From: Pyropia haitanensis
Lineage: Eukaryota; Rhodophyta; Bangiophyceae; Bangiales; Bangiaceae
Reading direction: 5' to 3'
Assembly: GCA_008729055.1 (NCBI GenBank)
Contig: SDUX01000002.1
Location: 4,677,874 to 4,741,873, forward strand
Length of the DNA: 64,000 nt
This document shows positions 10,668 to 22,899 of the stretch, in pieces. Both the position numbers and the translations under genes were made by a program. Each line of letters opens with the position of its first letter. Position 1 is the stretch's first letter. The notes below the pieces were generated by a model. The model searched no databases, was not told the DNA's origin, and was given only the letters and a program-made list of their open reading frames with translations.

Positions 10668-12000
10668 GGCGTGCCGCCGTAGCATGCAAGGAAGGGAGTG
10701 CGGCAGAGGAAGTAAGGGGGGGCACTCGCTACTGGGAACCCCGACCGCTGGGGGATGCTTCCGCGGCGGCTGGGCCGTGTGCGCCGCGGGGGGACTCGCT
10801 GGCGTTTTCGCGGCGCGCGGGGCGGCGTGGCCGCGGGAGACAATAGCGGGGGGCTGACCATGATGGCCCGCCACTCCACCGGGATGGCCGCTCATACCCA
10901 GAAAAGACTGCTGTCCACACGAAGCGTGCAGACGTCCAAGGCCAGACACCCCGCCCGCCTCGGGCACACACTGGGTTGGCGGTGACGGCGCCTCGACCTC
11001 CTCCGAGTCGGCGTCGACGGGCGTCACCGTCGCGGGCGTCTCGCAAGCGACGGAGCCCCCGTGGTACAGCTCCCGAGGCCAACACAGGTTCGCCGCCGCC
11101 GCAGCCGCCGCCGCCGCCGCTGCCGCCGCCGCCGCCATCGTCGCCGCCGCCGACGCGGCGGTGCCCGCCGCGGCGGCGCGCGTCGCGGCGCGCCCGGTGA
11201 CCGCGGCCGCGGCTGCCGCGGGGGCCCCCCGCGGGGCCGCGCGCCAGCGACGACGGGCGCGCGCCCGCGTCGGCACGAGGGAGGGGCGCCTGGGGTGGTC
11301 GCCCGCTGGCGGGGGACCCGCACCCCGGGGAGGGCGGGGGGAAGCGCCGCCGCCTTTGCCGCCGCAGCGGCGGCGACGCGCCACGCCGGCGGGGGGGGGG
11401 GTGCGCCCGTGGAGAGCAAGTCGTTTTTGTGGCTCTTCAGGGGGGTATGAACTCGAAGACTTGGCCGGTAAATCACTGCCATCAGTCGTGCATCGCTGTT
11501 GAGATACGTGCTATCACATGACCATTGCGTGTGAATTCTTCCCACTGTGACCCTTCATTGTGGCTGGCACAGAGGACTCGAGTTGCCATGCACACGCACG
11601 GCACGATCCGAGTGTCTGCTCAGCGACCTAGATATGCAGCTCAGATGCACACGAGGACACCAGCGCCGCGTCATGTCGGATGTGCTTCCCTCACCGGATC
11701 TGCCAGTCCAGATGCGCTCACAGCAAGGGCACCGAGGGCGACCCCGGCATCCCTCACCGCTCGCGAGCACATTGGACGACTGGTGCTCGGCCCACGACGG
11801 ACAGTTCTGTGAAGCGTCTCGCGCTTCCGACGGAGGGGGCATCCTCGCATCCTCTTCCAGATCATCTTCTGGTTCAGCACGTCTCCGCTGAAAGACGTGC
11901 GCCCTCCGAGAAAGAAATGAGCACTGCAAATCGCTTCATTCTTCAGTGCTCAAAACACTATTTCAACACAGCGTAACAGATTTCGGCTTCCTGTTATGAA
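10668..12000. other. Intergenic, no supported gene
   Basis: GC-rich up to about 11.4 kb, then markedly less so. On the minus strand an open frame from ATG 11138 to 10638 encodes a poly-Ala start followed by LCWPRELYHGG and an acidic segment. It has no recognisable domain and I give it little weight. Confidence 0.4.
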
Positions 12001-14074
12001 CATTTGTCTCCGGTCCCGAGTCACAGACATGTATGCGATTGTCTCGGGCCATCCGCCTCGAAGACTGCATTGTTCAGCGTTGGTTCGCAGGCCTTGCGGG
12101 GACAGTGGTGGGCACCTACACGTGGCCTCCTGTCGGAACAAGGCGGCTGCGCGAGTGCGGACACCGCCACGAACACCCATCGGAGCGCGATTGTAGTCTG
12201 AGGCGCGGCTACTGCCTTCGCCAAAACGATCGGCCGCGGGGTGAAGGCGGCGGCAGGAGGGTCGCTGCCTCAACCACCATGTCGCCGAAGGCGAGATGAC
12301 GGCGGCCGCAGCGGCACGGTTGCCTCCTCTGGCATGTCACCGACCGCCGAACCTGGTCGGCATCATGGGCCGATCTGAGGCGCGCTGCAATCGGAAAGCC
12401 TACTCGTGCGGCTGTCACTGCGGTCACCAATGGCTATCGCACGCCGCCGAGCACCAGTATGACACTTTCACGGCAATGTGGGGCTGCGGGGGCGACCAAT
12501 ACCCCCTCGGTGTTGTGACAATGAACGGCATCAGCGGCGATGGAGGGGTCGCACTGTGCCGCGACGACTACCAGCATCCTTGCAGCCTGGCGGCGACAGC
12601 GCGCTGTGGCGGCTACCGCCAGCTGACATCTCCAGCAGCACAGCAGCAGACCAGACAACAAAGGCCGTCTGTCGTCTTGATCAGCTGCGCCCGAGACAGA
12701 ACGGCTATGCCTTACCCTGGAGTGGCACAAGCGGCAACTGCTAGTGCGTCACACCCATGAGCCGCACTGCAGTACCCACTGCCCGCCCTGGTCGACTTTG
12801 CTTGCGCTTGGAGCTCAGGGACCCATCCTCATCCCAACGACGGTGTCCAGTGCCTGTGAAGCGCGGCTTTGGCGGGATGCGGAAATGCCCGCCCGCGTGC
12901 CACTGGCTGCTATTCCCGGGGCAGCCTGCCGTCGGGCGGCGGGCACGGTGCAGCGAGGGACCGACCTGGCACTCCAGGGACGACGGTCCACTCAGTGGCG
13001 ACGATCCCCGCCACCATTCTCTACCCGCGGCTGGGCGCACCCGCGTACCTACGGATCAGCCCGGGATCTTGGCGGGGGCACGTCCACCCCTCGTGCCACT
13101 CCTGTACCTGCGGCACCCTCCGGCGGCGACCCAGCATTGGCCAGGCTGACCGGACACTCGTGAAGAGCAACATTGTTGAATCGAAAATTCGTTTGCAACA
13201 AAAATAGCGACGCGGCTACTTCTACTGTTAGCCGAACAGTGGATGGACGGAAGTCCGATGACCAAATCGAAGTGCTTTCCCTGGACGAAACAGCGAAGAG
13301 TACACAATATGGAGGGGGCCCACGGGACAGCCTGGCACGCGCGAGGCATTTGTAGTTGTGCTGACCTTCACGAAATGCGGGAGCCCCCACCGCAATAACG
13401 CGCACAAAGAGCCTTGCAGGATGTACACATCATCCACACAGTTGAGCGTTTTAAATTTATGAATGGGCGATCTCGCGTCCTCCCACCAGCGGGTCGGGCA
13501 GCCAGTGCTCGCGGGATCCCGGCCAATGGCACACGCGGGACGCCAATAGTGTCTGAACTAGACTGGAAAAAATAGACAAGAAAAAGAAGCTATCCACCGT
13601 CCCTCTGCGCCGCCGGAAGAGCTTGCTCGGGTCGTCCGCTGCACGCATTACGCCAACAAGAACGTGCTCTGATTGGCTGATGGGCTGTAAGGACTGTGAT
13701 AGGCCACAAGTCTAACTTAACTTGCACATTGAAGTGTCCGATATACAATAGGGGTGAATCTCTGGAGCCCACGTTGGAGGCTGGGCCGTGACGCGTGCTC
13801 GCGTGCTCTGGGATGGCACAGGCGTGTTCGTGAGGACACGCGTGGCTGAGCGTGGCCGAGTCCATCGGCAGGCATTGGACGCCGCGGCCCTGCGCTGACG
13901 CCACCTCAGCACGGTACTGGCGGGATTTTGTGTTTTGAATTGCGCCACAGTGGCCGCTCCAGGCTGCTTGCTTGTGGCAGGGGTTAACGGTTTTGGCATA
14001 TCATGCGGATGGTGAAAGACAATCGGACGCAGTCGTGGCAGGTGCCCCCACCGCCTGCGCAGTGGTGCTTGTTG

Positions 14075-15479
14075 CAGGATCCACGACAAGCTTGTTTTTC
14101 CTTACAAAAGCTTGTTGAGATCCTGTCACGCACATGTCACGACCCCCCGCGAGATGAAACGCTCCGGCGGCACAATATTGAATATCGCGCGAAGCTCGCA
14201 CTTAATAAGCGTGTAAGTGCGATAAAGTGCGTCTCGTTAAGGGATATCGAGCGCAAAAAGGCAGCCATGCAGTACACATTGAATGCTACAGTTTACTCCA
14301 GAACCACCCATCAGTGAGCCGAACGGGTTCCAAGTGGGCCAGACGGAGACGCGCTTACCCCCCCGGTCGTGCAGCCACGACCGCCTCATCGATCCATTGG
14401 CCGCCCCTCTCTTGCATGCCGGGCGTGGTCCGCTACACGGGCGAGTAAGCCGATGAAAGGCTGGGGGGGGGGGAGGGGGGACGGGACGAGGGGGGGGGAG
14501 GGGGGGGGGGGTTAGGAATTGTGAAGCAAGGTGTAGGAATGGAGCACCTTCATGACTTGTGCCGAACGCTCTGTCTGGGGGGTGAACGGGAAGCTATTAG
14601 AACAAACTCTGTCACTGGTGACGTTATAGATGCAGTTCCATGACGACAGCAGGTTGAGAAGAGGTGCGGGTGTACAGCTCGACAGAAGAGCGCGCGGCCG
14701 GATCGTGTGCGCGACACAGTGAGGTGCGGTGCCGGGGCGAAGTGATGACAGAGGGGAAGGGGGGAGGGAGGGCTGGGGAGGGGGACGAGCGGGGGTTGTT
14801 GAACAAAGACACCAAGAGGGGGCAGCGCAAGCGGCTGGCTCAAGCTCGTTCGACGGCCGTCTGGCACTGCTCGGCCCTGAGGCACGTTGTCGCTGCTCGG
14901 CACTTGCGCGCGTGGTCGCTGTGGCAGTAGAGTGAGTGAGACTCGGGCTCCTCGGCTGTGGCGCGTGTGTTGGCTCCCGTTTAATGCCTCGGATAGTCTT
15001 CTCTTTCAATCCATACGCTCTCCGTGACGAAGCTCAGAGGCGGCGATGGTCAGGCGCTGCAAGTCTCATCAGGTGCCAAAGTCTGCTCCGCAAGCCCACC
15101 AAAGACCACAACAAAAGCCCTGTCGCCGCCGTTTACGGCCGTACTTCCTCTTAGCACGCGTCTAAAAGCACTAATGGGCGGCTGCGACCGCGGCGCTGTC
15201 ACGGCAACGACACTGTTGACGATTTGTAAACCCTTGTCAAAGTGATGATCATATCCTTGTTTCACGACTGTTTTTTATGCCCAGGTACGCACCGTCGCGG
15301 CGCTTCTCGTCATACCATCAAATCCGTGTTCTGTCGACTTAAAGGGGCAACGCACAACGAATGAAGGCTATGGCCTTCTGACTGTGGCTCTGACGGGAGG
15401 TTGAGGGGGGTTTCAGGGGACTACTTGTCAAGCCTCGACCAGCCCGTGACAAGAAAAAACAAGCTTGTCATGGATCCGG
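14075..15479. repeat. Inverted dispersed repeat pair (14075-14099 and 15455-15479)
   Basis: The copy at 14075-14099 read on the minus strand and the copy at 15455-15479 on the plus strand share AAAAACAAGCTTGTC followed by TGGATCC, differing at only two positions over about 24 bases. Similarity continues weakly through GCACTGCGC-type sequence on one side. Both translate as RKNKLV-(V/M)-DPA in the same relative frame, which hints at an old transposon coding sequence. The 1.4 kb between them has no recognisable gene. Confidence 0.5.
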
Positions 15480-17678
15480 CCTTCGTGAGCACTGCGCTGG
15501 TGGCCAAGCGACAGAGGAAGACGTGGAGGGGGGGAGTGGAGGGCTCACCGCCACTCTTAACACCAAAGGGGGATGCTCCGATGTCAGGCTGTCGGTGCGG
15601 CGCGACTCATCATCTAAGGGTATGGCAAGAGGAGCCTTCACGCCGACGACAGGCATCACAGGATGATCCCCCCCCCCCCATCCTGCCCCGCCTTTACCCT
15701 ACGGAGGGCTTGTCCACCTGCCGATCCGTGGCGTGGCGCAAGCTTGCGCCTTGGACGTCGACGCGCTCGGGCCCCGCTGTGCCCGCGTGGCGGCGGCACC
15801 ATGCCTCCAACTGCAGCGGTGGCTACAATCGGAGGTTGCGGTGGCAGCTAGGGACGTGAGCCTCAGCACGTGGGTTTGAAGGAACAGGCTGATGCAGAGG
15901 CCCGTGCTGGAGCTCGTGCACATGGAGGCGTTGGTGGGAGGGGGACGGCTGTCCGACGCGCGCCACCGCATCGATGTTGGCGATGGGGTCCGTTAAATTG
16001 AAAGTCGGGGGAAGGGCTGTCCTCGTTGGGCTCCGAGGCACCGCCAGTGCGCAGTGTCGGCGACAAGAGGCTCGGCGGACTGAAGCACGTGATTTCATTC
16101 ATGCGCTTTTCAAGACTCTTTAAACTCAGATAGAAGCCGTCGATGATCAGACGATCGCGCAAGTTAAGAAGCAATGTTCAAGAGATAAGCCGTCAATGTG
16201 AGCAGCATGACATGAGGAGGACAAGTTTCCGACCAGTCCGGCTAATCAGTCTGACAAACGGAGTTGAACGCCACCATCGCGGCGTGCTCCGTTTCAAAGC
16301 TCACAGACTGCTATCGCAACACGCTTGCTGCTTTGGAGCGACGCGGACGCTGGTGGTGCGCTGCCGCGCCCTCATCGCTGCCTTCACTCTCAAGTCATTT
16401 GTGGAAGCCGCGCAGGCGAGGCAACGGCGTACGGCGCAACAATACTGGTTAGGGTGCAAGGAGGGCCGGTCGTGGCCAGTTCTGCCAGTGGGGCCTGCCT
16501 ACCGCCCAAGTCAGCCACAGCGGCTTGCAGAGGCGGAGGACGGAGGGATGAGAGAAAGACGCTCGCTACCAGGAAAGCCGGAGTTTGACAACGGGGCGGC
16601 CTGCGTGGACTTCCAAGCAGTCAGGGGCTTTCTGTAGCTGAAGCGACGTTAGTTTCAGCCCCCAAGGCATAGTGCATGGGCTGCCGCCTCGTCTCTGTTG
16701 TCCGTGTGCGGCGTCATCCACCACGTGGGCAGAGCGGGCATCGTCGCCATACTCGGGGCGCACGACGGACTTCCCAGAACTTTGACCGACTTGCATGGAA
16801 GTGCGTCGTCGCGTCAGAGTCCATCCAGAACTCGCTCAAGCTGAGCAAACTTCTGTTTTACGTTTTATCATGGATCAATGTATAATTAGACACTGTTCTT
16901 GACAAACTTGGGGCCGAATATCCAACAATTGTCATTAATCTTCAGGTTCGTGCCCGAGGACCGTCGCCGTCACTCGCGTCGGGGTGGAACGGAAAGCACT
17001 GCGTGTGGTCGTACCGCGCCTTGTCGTTGGCGCCGCCGCGGTCGCGTAACGGGACCGCCCCCCCCCCACACTGCCGAGGCGCCACCCGCGCGTCGGACGG
17101 GCAGTGACGGCAGCAGGCAGGCGGCCTGCCCGCCGGGCCGTTGGCCGCCGCTGCCCTGCGCCGCGCCGCCTTCCACCCCTCCGCCCCCTCCCGGTCACCT
17201 CCCGGGTACCCCCCTCCACCCCCGCTTTGCACGCTGCCACTGCCTGCACCTACAGCATTCCCCGCAGGCCCCATCGTCCATGCCGGAGAATGAGGGGGAG
17301 CGGGGTGGCCACCCTCACCCCCCCCCCCCCCCCCCGATCGCCACCGGCGTGTCGACCCTCTTGGGAGCGCCACACGCCGGCCCTTGCGCACCCGCCGCGG
17401 GCAGCCAGTGCGGGCCGCTGCGGTCCGCGACTGCGTCGCCGCGCTGTGCGCGCTTCCCGCTGCCGACCATCCCGCGCGGCGCGCCGCGAGTGGCCCGCTG
17501 CCTGCCAGTGCCGTTGCCGCCCGCGGCGGCCGCCGCCACTGCGGCGCGCGGCGGTGGACGGGGGCGGGGGGGGGGGCGCGCGGGGGGCACGCCGGCCCGG
17601 CGGGCGGCGGCCGCGCGGCGCCGCCGCACCCGCTCGCCGGCGGGCCGCGGCGGGCGGCGGCGGCGGCGGCCGGTGGCG

Positions 17679-17726
<48 letters not shown>

Positions 17727-18211
17727 TGCCGCAAGCCGCGCCGCCAGCCGCCGCAACTGGCGTGTGGATCGGCGCGGCGCGCCGCTCCCGCCCCCCTCCC
17801 CGCTGATGGTCTGCAATGGGAGGGGGTGGCGGCGCGTGCCGCGGCTGCCGAATGCGGAAGGGGGGGGAGGAAGGAGCGCGCACCCGCCGACGCGCCGCGT
17901 GACGCGGGCGGGAGGGGGGGGGGGAGGGGCGGGTGCCTCGCGACCGCCCAGTTGGCTCGGCGGCCGCCGCGCCCCCCCCCCACCCCCGCCCCCCGCCGCT
18001 CCCGGCCGTGGCCAGGGTTTTGGTGCGGAAGCCATTGCGAGGCCGCGGGGGGGGTAGTGGCCACGGGTGGTCCGCCATGGCTGGCCGCGCGGCCGCCCGG
18101 GTGTCTCTCGCCGCCGCCACCCGCGGCGGTCGCGATGCAGATAGGCGGCCGCCACGCGACCGGCCGGCGCACTGCCGCCGGCCGCCCACGCCCCCCGCAC
18201 TCGACGCCGCG

Positions 18212-18254
18212 GGTCGGTCGGTCGGTCGGTCGGTCGGTCGGTCGGTCGGTCGGT
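18212..18254. repeat. (GGTC)n tetranucleotide microsatellite
   Basis: About ten perfect copies of GGTC followed by a slightly degenerate tail to about 18285. It lies upstream of the protease gene and has no known role. Confidence 0.9.
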
Positions 18255-18853
18255 GTGTCGGTCGGGCGGCCGGTCGGCGGGCGGGTCTGGCGGCCGTGGG
18301 GTGCCTGGCCGCCGTCCATCGCACGGTCCCGCAGCGCCCCCCCTTCCCCACCATCCACCCAGCCCCCTTCTCCCTTCCTGCGTTCCCCTTCCCCTGGCCG
18401 GGCCACGGCACCGCCGCCGACCTCCCGGTTTGTCTGCGCGGCCGTCCCGGCGCCGGAACGGCGCGCGGGCCGATGGGGCGACCGGGGGGGGGCGGGTTGG
18501 TGGCGGCCCGCCCGCCCCCGAGACCACCGCCGGCCCCGGGGGGGGGACGGCGGCACGCGGGGAGCTCGACAAGTGGCCTCTACGGCGGTGGCCAAGGTGG
18601 AGGTGGCGGCCGTAGTGGTCGTGGCGACGGCGTCGGCAGCGGCGGCTGCGGCGGCGGCGGCTGCGGCGGCAGCGTCCGCGGCGGCTGTGGCTCCTCGCAC
18701 GGCGGCAGTGGCTCCTGTCACGGTAGTTGCGGCGCGCGCCACCGCTGCACCCGTCGGTTGGACGACGGACAGGGGAGGCGGCTCGCCGCGGCCGCCGCCG
18801 CGGCGCTCCCTCCTCCCCCCCCGCACGCCGCGCCCGTCGGCGAGGGGGCCTCT

Positions 18854-21108
18854 ATGGCACGGGGGCGGCGGCGCCGGCAATGGCGACGGAGGGGGTGGTG
18901 GTGGTACCCGACAAGGCCGGCGACGCTGGTGGCGTCTGCGGCGACGGCGGTGCTGGCCGCGCTGGCCGCGGCGGCGGTGATAAGGCCGTCGGCGGCGGCG
19001 GTGGCGGCGGCGGGGCGCTCGGCCAAGCTGCCCAGCACCACTGTGTCCGTGTGCGTCGAGGCGTCGACAGTGGGCGGGCTGCACGTTGTCCACGCAACCG
19101 AGCCGGTGACGTGCCCGTGCTTTTTCCGCACGCGGGTGAACCCGGGCCCCGACGCGATGGCCGTGGCCGTGTGGGAGGTGGTCCTCCTGACGGTGCCCGC
19201 GTACGCGGCGTGGCGGGCCCGCGTCGCGGCGGGGCGGCCGCCGGGCGCGGCGGCGCTGGTGGGGACGATCGCGCCCAACGTGTCGGCCGGGCTGGCGCCC
19301 TACTCGCAGGGCGCGCTCTTTGCCATCCCCGAGTGGTCGTCGGGCAACCTGGTCGTACCGCAGTGGGTGGACGTTGTCGCCGTCGTGTCTGCGGGCGGCG
19401 TGCCGGAGCGGGACTGTACCTACACGCTCGGCGTGACGCTGTCGCCAGTGCCGTCGCCGTGCCCGCGCTGGGCGAGGCCGCTCAAGACGGTCCGCAGGGG
19501 GGGGGCCCGCCTCGCCACTTCGAGTGTGCGGGGGGGCGGGGGGGAGCTCACGGGAGGCGTGGAACCGGTGGGGAGGAGCGTCGGTTCGACGGGCTCGAGG
19601 ATAGACGCCTCTGGCGTCGTCAGGCGAGGAGAGGGCGGGACCGCGCCGGGGCGATGGCTGCCACCACGCGATGGTGCGCCGCTCAGGCCGCGGCCGCCGC
19701 CAAGGTTGCGACGCGGGTGGCCGCCAGTCGCTGGCCGCGGCCCGCAACCCGTGCTCTCCTCCCTTTCCCATGGCGCCGCTCCCCCTCATCCTTCTTCCCA
19801 AGGCCTGTCTTGGCTCTCCCGCCCGTCGCCGCTCCGCCGCACGGCGGCAGTCCCCAGCGTGCTCCCCCCCCCCCCTCGTCGAAAGTCATTGGCGGGTGGT
19901 ACCCCACGTCGGCGGCCGCCGGTAGCACGGCCACCGTACCCGACTTCAGCTTCATGGTCGCGGTGTTCACCAACACGTCGCATCGGCGGGGGGTCCCCGA
20001 CTGGCAGTCGGTAGAGCCCACATGCTCGGGCATTGTCGTCCACCCGATGCTCGTCCTCACCGCCGCCCACTGCGTCGTCGACGTGGACAACACGACGCTC
20101 GTCATTGGCGGCGTGGAGCGCCCCCGGTCGGCGGGCGTCGCGCGGCGGCGCATCACCAGCTGGTACCCCCACCGGCGGTACGTGCCGGGTGGCGCCACCG
20201 GCCGCATCGTCCCGTACGACCTAATGGTGCTGGAGCTGGAAGAGGCCCTCCCCGCGTCGATCGCCACCCCCGCCCTGCTGTCGACGGGCGCGGCCACGAT
20301 GCCGCCAGCGGGCGTGTTTGTCACCGCCGCGGGCTACGGCGTCCGTGCGGAGGACTGGGTGCCGGACAACCCTACCAACGCCAACACCCTCTCGTCGGTC
20401 GACCTGCCGCTTCAGTCGGCCGGCGCGTGCGCCGCCCTCTACGCCCACCGCGGCTTCAACGCGTCGCTAAACGGATGCGCGGGCTACCTCGACGTTGCAG
20501 GCTGCGACACGTGCCAGTTTGACTCGGGCGGGCCCGTCTTTTACCGCGACGCCGCCACCGCCGACGCGATCGTCATCGGAGTGACCGTGTGGGGGGAGGG
20601 GTGCGGCCGCCTCGGCCGCCCGGGCGTCTTTACGCTCATCGCGGACGAGCTGTCGGGCTGGGTCGCCGCGTACGTCAAGGTGCGGATGCGGGACTCGACG
20701 GGCTTCCGCACGCCGGCCGCGCTGGTGGCGTCGGCCGCCAGTACAGCGCCCGCGGGTGCCCGCCCGCCGCTCGCTGGCGCGCCACCCGTCGACAGGGACG
20801 AAGACGCGGCGGGTGAGCCTCTCCCCACCGCCGGCGCCGCTGACGCGTCGACCGACGACGACGGGGGGGCCCCCCGGTCCGCCGCATCCTCTTCCTCGTC
20901 GGAGCATCCGCCATCGTCGCGGCGGGACGCGCTTCGGGTGGCCTTCGTGGTCGTCACCTCGGTTTTTGCCGCGTGCACCATCGTCGCGGTCGTGTCCGTC
21001 GTGGTGGTAGACACCCGCTGGCGCCGCGCCGCACGGACCCACAGCAGCGGCTCGTCGGGGCTGGCCGTCGAGGCCGTCGGCGGCGGCGGCGCCCGCCGGA
21101 ATGCCGCC

Positions 21109-21140
<32 letters not shown>

Positions 21141-21561
21141 CGCCGCCGCCGACGACGGCGAAAAGGCAAGTGTAGAAGAAACGGACGTTGCCGAAGCCGA
21201 CGCCGACGCCGACGCCGACGCCGATGCTGACGCCGACGCCGACGCCGACGCCGATGCTGACGCCGGCGCAAACGCCAACGCCGATGCTGATGACAGCGCA
21301 AACGCCAACGCCGATGCTGATGACGACGCACACGCCAACGCCGACGCCAACACCAACGCCGACGCCGACGCCAACGCCGACGCCAACGCCAACGCCGATG
21401 TCGTCGCTGACGTTCTGCCCGACGCGCCACGGCCACGACCAGGGGGGATGGGTGGGTGCTGGCGTGGCGCCCGCGCCCGCCGCCCCGGCGGCTGGAACCA
21501 CGGCGATAGAGACGACGACGGCGGCAGCTGCGTCAGCGGCTCTGACGGCGGCGGCGGCGAC

Positions 21562-21612
<51 letters not shown>

Positions 21613-21774
21613 AGCCATCGCCACCAGAGGCAGCGCACGTACGGAGCGCCCCGGTTTGCCTCGACCCGCGGCGGCGGCGGCGGCAGCGGCCCAACGCCGC
21701 CGCCCCCCGTGGCGGGGAGCCTCGAGTGGATGGGCATTGCGCGGCTGGGTCGGGGGGAGGCGGACCTCGTCTAG
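18854..21774 (+). CDS. Membrane-anchored trypsin-like serine protease (one intron)
   Basis: I model join(18854..19489, 19858..21774), an 850-residue protein. The intron 19490-19857 starts GT and ends AG, keeps phase 0, and removes a G-rich segment without similarity to protein. Exon 1 begins with Arg residues and a hydrophobic signal or anchor (about residues 20-45), followed by an unrecognised extracellular domain with paired cysteines (CPCFF, CTYTL). Exon 2 opens near KVIGGWYPT, like an activated trypsin N-terminus. The triad is H283 (LTAAHC), D333 (YDLMVLEL) and S435 (DSGGP). D429 at the S1 position 189 predicts cleavage after Arg/Lys. Position 193, normally Gly in CQGDSGGP, is Phe here (CQFDSGGP). 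After the domain comes a Ser/Asp-rich linker, a transmembrane helix at about 571-598 ([20 protein letters not shown]), and a cytoplasmic Ala-Asp repeat tail ending in Gly/Ser-rich sequence. Likely a cell-surface protease; substrate unknown. Confidence 0.8.
19490..19857 (+). other. Predicted GT-AG intron of the protease gene
   Basis: 368-bp intron inferred because coding character moves from one frame (ending [10 protein letters not shown]) to another (starting [13 protein letters not shown]). The GT at 19490 and AG at 19856-19857 join them in phase. Other nearby AG positions do not keep the frame. Confidence 0.6.
21193..21409 (+). repeat. GACGCC hexanucleotide coding repeat
   Basis: Imperfect six-base repeat (GACGCC, with GATGCT and AACGCC variants) inside the protease gene. 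It encodes an Ala-Asp/Ala-Asn alternating cytoplasmic tail. Its regular period suggests recent expansion by slippage. Confidence 0.85.
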
Positions 21775-22899
21775 CCGCGCTCAGCACCCCCCCCCGCCAC
21801 CGTGACGGCCGCCGTGGGAAGAGGGAGGAGGGCGGGAGGGGGAATGGGCGGGCGCCGTCGCCACGTGGTCGGTGCGCATACGGCGACGGCGACAAGACGG
21901 TGCCGACGGAGAGCGCACCGCTGACTTTACCTATTTAAACCCTAACAGCACGCGGAACAGGCGGTGTCACAAACGCGCGCGCCGCGGCGCCCAGGAGGCG
22001 AGCGGCGAGCAGGGGTGGACGGTGGGACGGCGTGGTGAGTAACCGAGGAGCCGCGGAAGCCGCACTGGTGCTGCCACCCTTTGAACCCTTTGCGTGGTCA
22101 CGCCGACTGCACTCAGGAAGACGGTCTCTCTGGCCCCTACTTACGCGTGCCGCTTGGTCGTGCGACTGTCAGCTGTGTCCGTGAAGCAGCCGCTCAAAGA
22201 GGCAAGCGGAGACCAGCCGACGCGTGGTGGGGACACGCTGTAGATGTACCCGCCAAGAGCTGTAGCGCACGTGAACGCGCGAGAGCTGCTCTTGCACCAT
22301 CGCCGCAAGATGAGCTCGAATGAATTTCATGAACTGACCCCAACATTTGCAAAACAGTTTTCTGTAGGCAATGGGAATTGTTGTCTGTCCAAACAATCCG
22401 CGCAAAAAATGAGTTCCTGATTGGCTCTTCAGAATGTATTTGTATTCTAACGCACATATCCATCTGTGTTAGTTTGCCGACATTGGTGGCTGTGTGCCCA
22501 ATCAAGCTCTTCAACGCTGCAGATGATTGTGTTGTTCCAGCGGCAGCCTCTGTTGACTCGCAGTCGCCCCGTCTCGCTGTCTACTTGAATAATGACCTCA
22601 GCCTCACAGTGTCCGCCTTGAGTCGTGGTTGTCGGCTCCCTTTGTACACGACGATAAGACTGCTGGGTGAGGCGGACGGAGGCGGCTATGAACAAAGCGA
22701 GCGGGAAGCGGAGGTACGCATGTCTACCTGCACGTACCGATTTCCCGCGGAATGGGGATCCAATGACAACGCTCTTCTCGAAGAGCGTTCAGGCGGGCGC
22801 CACGGGCCGCCAGGTGGAAGTAACAGTAAACTTGCGAGGAACGGCTTGTAGGGGGGGTCCTGGTGAGGGGGAGCGGCGACAACTGCCTCCGCTGCCCAG
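21775..22899. other. Intergenic, lower GC, no supported gene
   Basis: Between the protease stop and the acyl-CoA oxidase exon. A 158-codon frame (22378-22851, +) is rather long for this composition but has no upstream ATG and no recognised domain. No further acyl-CoA oxidase exon can be found. The last about 20 bases (CTGCCTCCGCTGCCCAG) look like an intron 3' end. Confidence 0.45.

Larger units (their letters stand above)
12001..18853. other. Lower-GC repeat island and GC-rich flank, no supported gene
   Basis: From about 11.4 to 16.9 kb the base composition drops to near 50-58% GC. The longest ATG-started frames (12296-12760 and 16143-16637, both +) are about as long as expected by chance and match no family I know. 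A pair of inverted repeat copies lies at 14075-14099 and 15455-15479. From 16.9 kb the sequence returns to extreme GC with Ala/Gly/Arg-type runs, a GCG run at about 17680-17727 and a tetranucleotide run near 18212-18254. Confidence 0.45.

Noticed and set aside
12296..12760. 154-codon Cys-containing open frame
   Set aside because: Its length is about what chance gives over 5 kb at this GC content, and it resembles no known family.
16143..16637. 164-codon open frame starting with ATG
   Set aside because: Same reasoning: chance-level length, no domain, no supporting context.
17315..19801. 828-codon open frame on the minus strand
   Set aside because: It runs antisense to the protease exon 1 and has only Arg/Pro/Ala-type sequence. 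The plus strand carries the convincing protein.
21193..21409. Regularly spaced repeats resembling an array
   Set aside because: It is a six-base coding repeat without unique spacers, in a eukaryotic gene, so it is not a CRISPR array.
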